A stretch of DNA of 64,000 nucleotides, from contig JAWKJM010000003.1 of NCBI GenBank assembly GCA_041393775.1, positions 124,001-188,000 of the forward strand. Reading direction: 5' to 3'. The notes under the pieces are model-generated. The model ran no database searches. It was not told the origin of the DNA and worked only from the letters and a program-made list of their open reading frames with translations. A program made the position numbers and the translations under genes. This document shows positions 37,147-44,571 of the stretch, piece after piece (positions within the stretch are counted from its first letter, which is position 1; every line of letters starts with the position of its first letter). This DNA comes from JADKAV01 sp041393775. Lineage in GTDB: Bacteria; Actinomycetota; Actinomycetes; S36-B12; UBA10799.

Positions 37147-38402
37147 GTTCCAACCTGTCGTCAGCGGGGGCACCACGGCGTGACCCCGCTGACGACGTGC
37201 CCGCACTTGCACGACTCTGCTCGGCATCCGGGGCGGAGTTCGCCAGTGAAGTCTGGTCCAGACAGGCGTGGTTGTCCCGCACCGAGGAACTCCCCGGTGA
37301 CATAGACGAGCTCTTCAGTCTCGACGCCGTGGACGAACTCCTCAGCCGACGGGCTCTGCGCACGCCGTTCCTGCGCTTGGCCAGGAACGGCCGCGTCGTC
37401 CCGAGTACCAGCTTCACTGGATCCGGCGGAGTGGGTGCGAGGGTCGCCGACCAGGTCATCGACGACTCGGTGCTGCGCCAGTTCGCCGATGGCACAACGC
37501 TGGTCCTGCAGGGTGTGCACCGAACATGGCAACCCGTGGGTGAACTTGCTGCCGGCTTGGCCGACGAGCTCGGTCATCCCGTGCAGGTCAACTCGTACAT
37601 CACGCCGCCGCAGTCACAAGGATTCGCAGCCCACTACGACACCCATGACGTCTTCGTCCTCCAGATCGCAGGGCACAAGAAGTGGCGGGTTCACGAGCCC
37701 GTCCTCGATCAGCCTCTGCCCACCGAGTCATGGGACACCACGGCGGAAGCAGTGCGCGCCCGCGCCGATGAGTCGCCGGTCATCGAAGCAGTCCTGCGAC
37801 CCGGGGATTGCCTGTACCTTCCGCGCGGCTTCATCCATTCCGCGACCGCACTCGGCGGGACCAGCGTTCACCTGACCTTCGGCATCCATCCCGTCATCGA
37901 ACGCGACGTAGTGCGAAGCATCCTGGAAGTGCTCGAGACCTCGGGCTGGCGCCGCTCCATGCCGGCCGACTGGCAACCGGGCAGCGCATCCGGGGCCGCC
38001 CAGATCCAAGCCGTCCTAGACGACCTGGCCGAAGCCCTGAACGACGTCGACGTCGACGCCGTTGCGAACCTCTTGCATGACCGTCGCGCCGCACAGCAAA
38101 GACCGGAACCCATCGCCCCGATCGCCCAGGCTGAAGCGGCCGCCAGCTTGAAACCGGGCGATGCCGTCCGGCTGCGCACTCATCTCAACGCCCGGCTCGA
38201 GGCCTTCGGGGCCGACCCGCCGACTCTGGTCGCCTCCGGGGGGCGACGCATCCCGGTCTCCGTTCAGGAGCGGCCCGCTATTGAGCGACTGCTCGCCGGC
38301 CACACCGAAGCCATCGAGGAGCTGCCCGCCGCCGGACCTGATGACGCCCTCGAACTCGCGCGCCGACTGCTGCGCGAAGGTGTGCTGGTTCCCGTCGTAT
38401 GA
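37143..38402 (+). CDS. JmjC/cupin-type Fe(II)/2-oxoglutarate oxygenase
   Basis: A 419-residue protein of the Cupin_4/ROXA group. The metal triad is visible: His164 and Asp166 in FAAHYDTHDVFVLQIAGHKKW, and His232 in GDCLYLPRGFIHSATALGG. The remaining C-terminal 150 residues resemble the dimer and winged-helix parts of ribosomal oxygenases, which hydroxylate Arg or His side chains. The GTG start overlaps the repeat-peptide stop, and the stop overlaps the next ATG, so it is translationally tied to both. Position suggests that it hydroxylates the Asp/Gly repeat peptide; the alternative is a ribosomal protein hydroxylase that merely shares the operon. Confidence 0.88.
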   Translation: MSSNLSSAGAPRRDPADDVPALARLCSASGAEFASEVWSRQAWLSRTEELPGDIDELFSLDAVDELLSRRALRTPFLRLARNGRVVPSTSFTGSGGVGARVADQVIDDSVLRQFADGTTLVLQGVHRTWQPVGELAAGLADELGHPVQVNSYITPPQSQGFAAHYDTHDVFVLQIAGHKKWRVHEPVLDQPLPTESWDTTAEAVRARADESPVIEAVLRPGDCLYLPRGFIHSATALGGTSVHLTFGIHPVIERDVVRSILEVLETSGWRRSMPADWQPGSASGAAQIQAVLDDLAEALNDVDVDAVANLLHDRRAAQQRPEPIAPIAQAEAAASLKPGDAVRLRTHLNARLEAFGADPPTLVASGGRRIPVSVQERPAIERLLAGHTEAIEELPAAGPDDALELARRLLREGVLVPVV

Positions 38403-39289
38403 CCGTGGAACAGGCTGGCGGCTTCCGCTGTTCGACCGCCGCCTCGGAGCGCGGTGACAGCATGGTCGCCACAGCACCACCTGCGCAGGCATGGCTGCTG
38501 ATCGAACACGAGGGTGCCTGGCCGGTGAACGCCCTCGACGTTCTGCCTGCCGGCGTCGCCCAGCGCCTGGCTGCCCGGGCGTCGGCCATGGACGCCCGCA
38601 TCTCCCTGATCAGGCGACCGGGTCGTCACCCCCGAATCGATGGCCCCTTCCGCTGGGCCATCGCCAACACCCGGCCCGGGCACGAGGGCATTCGCTGGGC
38701 AGAGGCCGACGATCCAGCGGAGCTGATCGACGCGGATTGGTCCGTCGCAGCCGGGCAGGGGGAAGCTGTCGCAATCGTTTGTGCGCACAGTCGACACGAT
38801 GTCTGCTGCGCGATCAAGGGCCGGCCCACGGCAGCCGATCTCGACGTGCAGTGGCCCGGTCGCGTATGGGAATGCTCTCATCTGGGAGGGGACCGGTTCG
38901 CGGCGACCATGGTGCTGCTTCCCCACGGCCTGTGCTACGGCAGAGTCACCTCGGAGGTTGGAAGGCGCATCCTCTACGCCCACGAGCACGGCTTCGTGGT
39001 TCCGGAGAACCTGCGCGGACGCAGCTCGTACAGCCGCCACGCGCAGGCCGCGCAGGCACTGGCACGGGAGAGTGGCTGGGCCTCCAGCCTCATCGGCGCC
39101 ATCCAACCCGTTTCAGAACGGGCGGTCAGCGACGGCCAGTACGAAGTCGTCCTGGCCGCGGAGCCGGCACTCATGGTCCGTTTTCGCGAGCGCACGGTCG
39201 AACTCGGGACTCCTGCGACATGCCGGTCCACTATCGACGCCTTCGGCCGGGAGTACGACCTGACCGGCGTGGTCCACGTCGCCCATTGA
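38399..39289 (+). CDS. Sucrase/ferredoxin-like (thioredoxin-like [2Fe-2S]) protein
   Basis: A 296-residue protein of the sucrase/ferredoxin-like family (PF06999 type). The early FRCSTAASERGDSMVATAPPAQAWLLIEHEGAW and the later CAHSRHDVCCAIKGRP and VWECSHLGGDRFAATMVLLPHGLCYGRV are family marks. Candidate cluster ligands are Cys128, Cys136, Cys137 and His161; the second His found in the eukaryotic Apd1 (H-x-x-x-H) is Asp165 here. It may deliver electrons, for example to reduce the iron of the neighbouring oxygenase. Its ATG overlaps the oxygenase stop (ATGA). Confidence 0.85.
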   Translation: MTVEQAGGFRCSTAASERGDSMVATAPPAQAWLLIEHEGAWPVNALDVLPAGVAQRLAARASAMDARISLIRRPGRHPRIDGPFRWAIANTRPGHEGIRWAEADDPAELIDADWSVAAGQGEAVAIVCAHSRHDVCCAIKGRPTAADLDVQWPGRVWECSHLGGDRFAATMVLLPHGLCYGRVTSEVGRRILYAHEHGFVVPENLRGRSSYSRHAQAAQALARESGWASSLIGAIQPVSERAVSDGQYEVVLAAEPALMVRFRERTVELGTPATCRSTIDAFGREYDLTGVVHVAH

Positions 39290-39361
39290 ACGGGGGCGTT
39301 GGACCCGCCGCTACCTGGGCTGCTTGGATCGTGGCAGCACCTTCGAGGGAGGTTCAGATCC

Positions 39362-40015
39362 GTGCGAGCTCGGATGCTGCTACCGGCGGCAGTCGCCGCC
39401 TACGCAACGCTGTACTACCTCGGCAAGACCTCCGGGTCGACTGCTGAGGAACGGGCACGCTCGCTCCCGGGTGACGAGTTGATCCAAAGACCCTCGTTCG
39501 TCACCAATCACGCGGCCATACTGTCCGCTCGACCGGAGCAGGTGTGGCCGTGGATGACCCAGGTGGGCTGGCACCGTGGCGATTGGTACACCCCTCGATG
39601 GGTCGACACTTTGTTGTTCCCCGACAACTGGCCCAGTGCCGACAGCCTCGACCCCAAACTGATCCGTGACCTGGAACCTGGCCAGACCATCCCTGACGGC
39701 CCGCCCGGCACCGCCCACTTCGTCGTCGAACGTGCCGATCCGCCGCGGGTGCTGGTGTTGCACTCGACCAGCCACCTCCCACCTGGCTGGGACACCCGGT
39801 TCGGGGCATCACTGGACTGGGTGTGGACGTTCACCTTCGACCCGGTCGGCGCGGACCGCACCCGGATGCTGATCCGCAACCGGGGGAAGGTGCGACCGCG
39901 CTGGCTGGACCTCGGCTACCTCGCCGCCATCGTGCCAGCCGACCACATCATGACCCGCGGGATGTTCCGGGGTCTGGCCAGGCGCGTCGCGGACGGTGGC
40001 TCGGGACGCGGGTGA
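39362..40015 (+). CDS. SRPBCC-fold protein with N-terminal membrane segment
   Basis: A 217-residue protein. A hydrophobic N-terminal stretch (MLLPAAVAAYATLYYLG) precedes a START/SRPBCC-like domain: ILSARPEQVWPWMTQVGWHRGDWYT is the typical first strand and helix of polyketide-cyclase-type folds, and LDWVWTFTFDPVGADRTRMLIRNRG a later strand pair. These folds bind hydrophobic ligands. GTG 39362 is chosen for the GGGAGG site nine bases upstream; a TTG at 39299 is possible. It probably is the last gene of the peptide operon, 72 bases after the ferredoxin-like gene. Confidence 0.75.
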   Translation: MRARMLLPAAVAAYATLYYLGKTSGSTAEERARSLPGDELIQRPSFVTNHAAILSARPEQVWPWMTQVGWHRGDWYTPRWVDTLLFPDNWPSADSLDPKLIRDLEPGQTIPDGPPGTAHFVVERADPPRVLVLHSTSHLPPGWDTRFGASLDWVWTFTFDPVGADRTRMLIRNRGKVRPRWLDLGYLAAIVPADHIMTRGMFRGLARRVADGGSGRG

Positions 40016-40413
40016 CGAACTTGTCCGGTTCCCGTTCGACTCACGCGCGGCGCCCAGTCCTGGTCCGAACAGCGGCCCGGGCGCGGAGTTAGCCGCACGT
40101 TCTCTAGTCCGAAGATGGCTCGTGTACTCGGAGCGGCAGCAGTTGGCCGCGAGGTTAGAGAATGGTCGCGAGGTTAGAGATCGTGCACGAGGTTAGTGAA
40201 CGCACGTGTGGCTTCTCTAACCTCGTGCACGTTCTCTAACCCGAGCGATTTCCGCCCGACATTTCCCCGCCTGAACGGGCGGCCCGCCACGGCACGGGAT
40301 GACTAACGCCAGCGATCTCCGCCCCGCACCGCCGGGACGACTAGCGGGAACCAACGCAGGTCCGACGTTCAGCAATAGCGAGCCGCCCATGACTCAGCAC
40401 CTGGCCGGATCGG
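40016..40413. other. Convergent intergenic region with family A palindrome
   Basis: This 398-base gap separates the peptide operon (plus) from the transporter operon (minus). It holds family A copy 3 and its conserved flanks, including GGCTCGTGTACTCGG at 40118 and GCGATTTCCGCCC at 40245. No gene is apparent. Confidence 0.6.
40154..40240. repeat. Palindrome family A, copy 3 (three direct, two inverted boxes)
   Basis: Direct boxes GTTAGAGAA (40154), GTTAGAGAT (40173) and GTTAGTGAA (40192) keep the 19-nt step. Inverted TTCTCTAAC boxes follow at 40213 and 40232, after the same 12-nt loop as in copy 1. The orientation matches copy 1. Confidence 0.85.
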
Positions 40414-40542
40414 CTAGAGATCGCGTTGGTAGTGCTCCTCAGGCGCCGAACTGCGATGGGTGAGGTTGTAGATGGCCAGCCCCAGCCCGCCCCAGAGCAC
40501 GGCCATGGCGAACAGCATCATGAGGATCGCAGCGGTACTCAT
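40414..40542 (-). CDS. MetS-like small subunit of the sodium-dependent transporter
   Basis: A 42-residue protein, too short for a default gene call: MSTAAILMMLFAMAVLWGGL, then GLAIYNLTHRSSAPEEHYQRDL. One membrane helix followed by a short polar tail with the pattern W-G-G-L-x-x-x-I-x-N-L is that of the methionine/alanine importer small subunit (MetS family), which is needed for activity of MetP in Corynebacterium. Its ATG overlaps the stop of the transporter gene by four bases (ATGA), which strongly supports it as a real gene. Confidence 0.85.
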   Translation of the reverse strand: MSTAAILMMLFAMAVLWGGLGLAIYNLTHRSSAPEEHYQRDL

Positions 40543-42104
40543 GACGGGGACTCCTCTCCTGCACCGAGTGGCTCAAGCTCATCCGGCGCCACCAACGGTG
40601 TGTTCTCCCGCCATCGGACCCGGGACGCGAGCAGCCCGAAGACGATCACCGCGACGACCGAACCCCAGCCGAACACGGTGAGCATCCACGCCGGGTACCC
40701 CTCGTACGGCGCGCGGGCGTCCTCGATCAGTTCGCGCACGAGGACGTATGCCAGCAGCAGCGGGGTGATCACCGACACCAGCACGATCCACCACCTTCCC
40801 AGCGGAATCGAGCCATAGAGGTTCATGTGCCGGGCCAACCCCGGGATGGCGCGCGCGACCCATGCCAGCACGATCATGCTCACCACCGCGGCGGCGAGGA
40901 TCCCGAACCTGTTGATGAAGTGGTCGACGATGTCCAGCACGTAGACGCCGCTGGTGGTGCTGAAGAAGACGAGGCTGATGACGGCGGCCGGCACCCCCAC
41001 TGCGAGTGTGGCGGCGAGCCGGGTGAGTTCGAACTTGTCCCGCACCGCTGATATCACCACTTCGATCACACTGACCAATGACGTCAGACCGGCGAAGACC
41101 AGCGAGCCGAAGAAGAGCACCCCGATGACAGCGCCTGCAGGTGCCTCGTTGATCATCGTCGGGAACGCCACGAACGCCAGGCCGAGGCCTTCGGAGGCCA
41201 CCTCGCCGACCGCCACGCCGGACGCCTGCGCCATGAATCCCAACGCGGCGAAGACGCCGATCCCGGCAAGCAGTTCGAACCCGGAGTTCGACAGCCCGAC
41301 CACCAGCGCGGAACCGGTCATGTCAGTGCGGCGGCCCACATAGGACGAGTAAGTGATCATGATCCCGAAACCGACCGAAAGGGAGAAGAAGATCTGCCCG
41401 AACGCTGCTGCCCACACCGACGTCTGCGTCAAAGCCGACCAGTTCGGGCTGAACAGCGCGTTGAGGCCCGCCGAGGCCCCTGGCAGGAAGAGTGCGCGGA
41501 TGACGAGGGCGCCGAAGGCGAGGATCAGCAGCGGGATGAACACGACGGCGGTCGCCCCGATCCCCTTCTCCACTCCGAGCGCCATGATCACCAGGACGGC
41601 GATCCACACGAGCGCCAGTGGCACGAGGACGCCGATGACCACGCTGAGCGTGACACCCGGATCACCTGCCTGCAGGAAGCTGCTGAAGAGGAAGGTCTCC
41701 GGATCACTGCCCCACGACCTGTCGACCGAGAAGACCGTGTAGCGCAGCGCCCACGCGATCACCGCCGCGTAGTACACCGCGATCATGAAACAGATCCCGA
41801 CCTGCCACCAGCCGATACCTTCGGTGCGACGGTCGGTGCGGGCGAAGGACAGCGGTGCGGATCCGCGATTGCGGTGCCCGAGCGCGTAGTCCAGCAGCAG
41901 GAACGGCAGCCCCGCGGTGATCAGGGCGACGATGTAGGGCAGGATGAACGCGCCGCCGCCGTTCTCGTAGGCGACATACGGGAAGCGCCAGACGTTACCG
42001 AGGCCGACCGCCGACCCGATCGCCGCGAGGATGAACACCCGGCGCGACGAGAACGCTCCCCGGTGCGCACCCACATCGGTCGGGTTCTCCGCTTGTGAAC
42101 TCAT
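40539..42104 (-). CDS. Sodium-dependent amino-acid transporter (NSS/SNF family, MetP-like)
   Basis: A 521-residue transporter with about 12 helices. The NSS signature is clear in RVFILAAIGSAVGLGNVWRFPYVAYENGGGAFILPY, and FGQIFFSLSVGFGIMITYSSY is the TM6-like segment. With the MetS-like small subunit directly downstream, import of methionine or alanine with sodium is likely. The upstream 545-base gap to the ferritin-like gene is filled with palindromes, so it is the first gene of its own operon. Confidence 0.9.
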   Translation of the reverse strand: MSSQAENPTDVGAHRGAFSSRRVFILAAIGSAVGLGNVWRFPYVAYENGGGAFILPYIVALITAGLPFLLLDYALGHRNRGSAPLSFARTDRRTEGIGWWQVGICFMIAVYYAAVIAWALRYTVFSVDRSWGSDPETFLFSSFLQAGDPGVTLSVVIGVLVPLALVWIAVLVIMALGVEKGIGATAVVFIPLLILAFGALVIRALFLPGASAGLNALFSPNWSALTQTSVWAAAFGQIFFSLSVGFGIMITYSSYVGRRTDMTGSALVVGLSNSGFELLAGIGVFAALGFMAQASGVAVGEVASEGLGLAFVAFPTMINEAPAGAVIGVLFFGSLVFAGLTSLVSVIEVVISAVRDKFELTRLAATLAVGVPAAVISLVFFSTTSGVYVLDIVDHFINRFGILAAAVVSMIVLAWVARAIPGLARHMNLYGSIPLGRWWIVLVSVITPLLLAYVLVRELIEDARAPYEGYPAWMLTVFGWGSVVAVIVFGLLASRVRWRENTPLVAPDELEPLGAGEESPS

Positions 42105-42190
42105 GAGCCTCTCCTGTCCGCATCAGTACAGCATGCCGGTTCCATGGCTTCGGTTCGAGTCTGAGGCGCATAGCACGGAGACTGAGTGCC

Positions 42191-42333
42191 CCCTCCATCC
42201 TCTGGCCAACAGATGAAGTCCAGATCACCCGTTGGCCACCGGATGGCGCAATTGTGGGAGATTTGCCCGAAATGTTCCACAGAACCCCTCCATCTGCTGG
42301 CCGATCTCGGCGCTGGCGGCCAGCAGATGGAGG
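42191..42333. repeat. Palindrome family C, copy 3 (double hairpin)
   Basis: The outer part has CCTCCATCCTCTGGCC near 42191 and GGCCACCGGATGG near 42234. The inner hairpin is perfect: CCTCCATCTGCTGGCC (42287-42302) against GGCCAGCAGATGGAGG (42318-42333), 15-nt loop. The two-hairpin layout repeats that of copy 4. Confidence 0.82.
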
Positions 42334-42455
42334 CGCAGGGTCGGGCACCGGGTCACGTACTAGACCTGAATCCACCGGTGATCTTGCCGGGTAGGTCGGT
42401 GCGGTGAGGCGAAGAGCCTCTGTTCGCCGAAGATTGGGCGTCCCGGACACGTCCA

Positions 42456-42580
42456 AACCCGCAAGACCAGAGGCTTCCCGTAATGCCTCTGGTGCGGGTT
42501 GCGTGTTCGGTGGGGTTCGTGCAGTTCGGTGGCGTTCAGCGTCCGACGAGCCCCAGCGAACTGCACGAGCCCCAGCGAAC
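42456..42580. repeat. Palindrome family D, copy 2, with adjoining inverted repeat
   Basis: GTTC(G/A) boxes start at 42505, 42515, 42524 and 42534 (steps 10, 9, 10). Inverted CGA(G/A)C boxes start at 42547, 42557, 42566 and 42576 (10, 9, 10), exactly as in copy 1. Just before it, AACCCGCAAGACCAGAGGC and GCCTCTGGTGCGGGTT form another hairpin with a three-base bulge. Confidence 0.78.
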
Positions 42581-42649
42581 AAGGCGATCTCGATTCGTAC
42601 CAACCCGACACCGGTCGCAGCAACGACCTCGGTGGATCCGGGTCAAGGA

Positions 42650-43915
42650 CTAAACCGCCTCGATCTGCTCCGACAGGCTCAACAAGGTCTTCTCGAGCGT
42701 GGCCGACACCGTCTGCAGTGTGTCGCGCACGCGCTCGGAGCCGTCGATCGAACTGGCGTAGGTGGCGGCTTCATCCAGGCGCTCGGCGAAACGGATCCAG
42801 GCCACCCTTCGATGCGGCAGCAGGAAGTTCGCCCGATAGGCGAGCTGGAAGTTCGCACCGGCCGTCCGACCCGGCCGGTCGTCACCCACCGGCAACTCGG
42901 CCAGCAGCAGGCCGAGCGGCTTGATGGCCCCGAACATCAGCCCCACGGCGGCGTCCGCCAGGGTCGCGAGTTGCTCGGATGACTCGTGGCCGAATGCGAA
43001 GAAGCGGCACACCATCTGCAGGATCAGGTCGTTGACGACGTTGAACAGGTCCGAGACGGCCGCCGTGGTGGGATCGGTGATGAGTGGGCCGGCCAGCGGT
43101 TCCCCCTCGACGGCCCGCACCACCGCGGCCGTCACCGGGTGGGCCGGGCTGAAGGACGGATCAGCCGCCTTCAGAGCGAGGTACTCGTCGAGCACGTCCT
43201 GGAAGCGCCCGAAGTGCGACCCTCCGACATCCTCGGTGGCGCCCTCCCCCTGCTCGACGATGACCTCGAACACAGCCAGTGCCGACGCCAGATCGTGCAC
43301 GGGCACCAGATCCTTCCACCCGAATGAATCTGCGGCCGCCTGCGCCCAGGGCGGACCGATGAACAGACCGTCCTCACCGAGCCGCTCGGACAGACTGCGC
43401 AGCCCGTCACCGAGCGCCCGGTACAACTGGCCCTGGGTGAGGAAGGCCTGCGGACGCGGCTGCAACTCACTGGCGGACATCGGCTGCGGGTCCTCACCAG
43501 AGTGGTCGAAAGCCTCGGAATCGGCCACATCCACGCCGAGCGCGCGTTCGAAGTACACGAAATGGCGCAAGGCGTCCTCACTGAAGGGCATCAGTGCGAA
43601 CTGCACCGACGGCGGATAGCCCTTTGCCCGGTGCGGGTAGTTGGGCCGGGTCACGAAGGGCGCCGACCCGATCGCCGTGAGCAGGTTGTTGACCATCGCC
43701 CAGTGCAGCATCTCCTCGGCGCCGATCGCCAGGAGTTCCCGGCGCCAGCGTTCCACGACCTCCAGTTGTTCACGGCTCAGCCCCGGACCGGTTTGCGAAC
43801 GCAGGCTGAACGCCGTGTACAGGTACTGCCCCATCGCCAGGTGCTCGATCTCCGCGGCCTGGCACAGCAGATAGGACAACTCCTTGCGGTGCTCGACCCT
43901 GATCGGTGCAGGCAT
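42650..43915 (-). CDS. Ferritin-like protein (VioB/RebD-type dimer-synthase domain)
   Basis: A 421-residue protein. The N-terminal 200 residues show a ferritin-like four-helix pattern with metal-ligand candidates in AAEIEHLAMGQYLYTAFSL (Glu24/His25 region) and AIGAEEMLHWAMVNNLLTAIG (Glu67, Glu68, His71). This matches the ferritin-like domain that is also part of VioB/RebD/StaD iminophenyl-pyruvate dimer synthases, though the protein is far shorter than VioB and no indolocarbazole genes are near. ATG 43915 has GAGGG eight bases upstream. It lies 37 bases after a secreted protein gene, probably one operon. The substrate is unknown. Confidence 0.7.
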   Translation of the reverse strand: MPAPIRVEHRKELSYLLCQAAEIEHLAMGQYLYTAFSLRSQTGPGLSREQLEVVERWRRELLAIGAEEMLHWAMVNNLLTAIGSAPFVTRPNYPHRAKGYPPSVQFALMPFSEDALRHFVYFERALGVDVADSEAFDHSGEDPQPMSASELQPRPQAFLTQGQLYRALGDGLRSLSERLGEDGLFIGPPWAQAAADSFGWKDLVPVHDLASALAVFEVIVEQGEGATEDVGGSHFGRFQDVLDEYLALKAADPSFSPAHPVTAAVVRAVEGEPLAGPLITDPTTAAVSDLFNVVNDLILQMVCRFFAFGHESSEQLATLADAAVGLMFGAIKPLGLLLAELPVGDDRPGRTAGANFQLAYRANFLLPHRRVAWIRFAERLDEAATYASSIDGSERVRDTLQTVSATLEKTLLSLSEQIEAV

Positions 43916-43952
43916 CGTGTTCACCCTCGAGTGCAGTCGCTGGCGGTCCGGG

Positions 43953-44426
43953 TCACCGGCCGAGAACGGAGCCGGTGATCAGCAATTCGAAATCGGACTT
44001 CTGGTTGCCTGCCAAGACAGAGGTGCCTGTGAAGGAACACATGATCGGGTGACTGGGGGCCTTACCAGGCCTGAAGTACGGCATTCCCGGAGTCATGTGC
44101 CGGGTCTTCAACCCTTCGCTCGGGCCGTCGACCACCGTGAGCGTGTACGGGAACAACCACTTGTGGGTCTTCTCGAAATCCCGGCCCAGGATCCGCATGG
44201 GTGCGAACCAGAACCTGGTCTGGGGGGTGACGTGAATGACCTTCAAGTCGGGCAGCCCCTGGCCCGTCTCATCCTCACAGCCCCCCTTGAGCTCCAGACC
44301 TTTCAGGGACGGACTGTCACGCCCAATCGCGCCCGCCGGAGAGACCGCCGCGGACGGTACCAGCGCCATAGAGGACACGACTGCGGCGGCCGCTGCCACC
44401 CGGGTCAAACGACGGGGACGGGTCAT
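43953..44426 (-). CDS. Secreted protein of unknown function
   Basis: A 157-residue exported protein. A long signal peptide (LTRVAAAAAVVSSMALVPSAAVSPAGA) is followed by a mature part with two Cys (GGCEDETG and PIMCSFTG), which probably form a disulfide, and many aromatic residues (TRFWFAPMRI, KWLFPYTLTV). No family is recognised. ATG 44426 has GAGAGGG upstream. It heads the operon with the ferritin-like gene and is divergent from the cyclase-ATPase gene across 145 bases. Confidence 0.72.
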   Translation of the reverse strand: MTRPRRLTRVAAAAAVVSSMALVPSAAVSPAGAIGRDSPSLKGLELKGGCEDETGQGLPDLKVIHVTPQTRFWFAPMRILGRDFEKTHKWLFPYTLTVVDGPSEGLKTRHMTPGMPYFRPGKAPSHPIMCSFTGTSVLAGNQKSDFELLITGSVLGR

Positions 44427-44571
44427 TGTGCCCTCTCCATTCACGGGACTTCTGCTGGCAAAGCCTAAATCCGCCAACTGGGGCACCGACAGGGTCCGAA
44501 AGTACGAGAGTCGTGCCTCAGACGGACGATACTGAGAGGCTTCGAGGGCCCGGTCGGGGAATACTGTCTGC

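Larger units (their letters stand above)
42105..42649. other. Intergenic region filled by family C and D palindromes
   Basis: This 545-base gap lies between two minus-strand genes. From left to right it holds family C copy 3 (42191-42333), a quiet stretch of about 120 bases, an imperfect inverted repeat (42456-42500) and family D copy 2 (42505-42580). No open frame with a ribosome site or family resemblance was found. Confidence 0.6.

Noticed and set aside
36893..37495. Other frames of the ADGG repeat (Pro-Thr-Glu-Ala repeats on plus, Arg/Cys repeats on minus)
   Set aside because: Only the ADGG frame has a ribosome site, a proper ATG and the GTGA overlap with the next gene.
42650..43915. Indolocarbazole/violacein biosynthesis cluster
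   Set aside because: Only a short ferritin-like domain is shared with VioB; none of the other pathway genes is present nearby.
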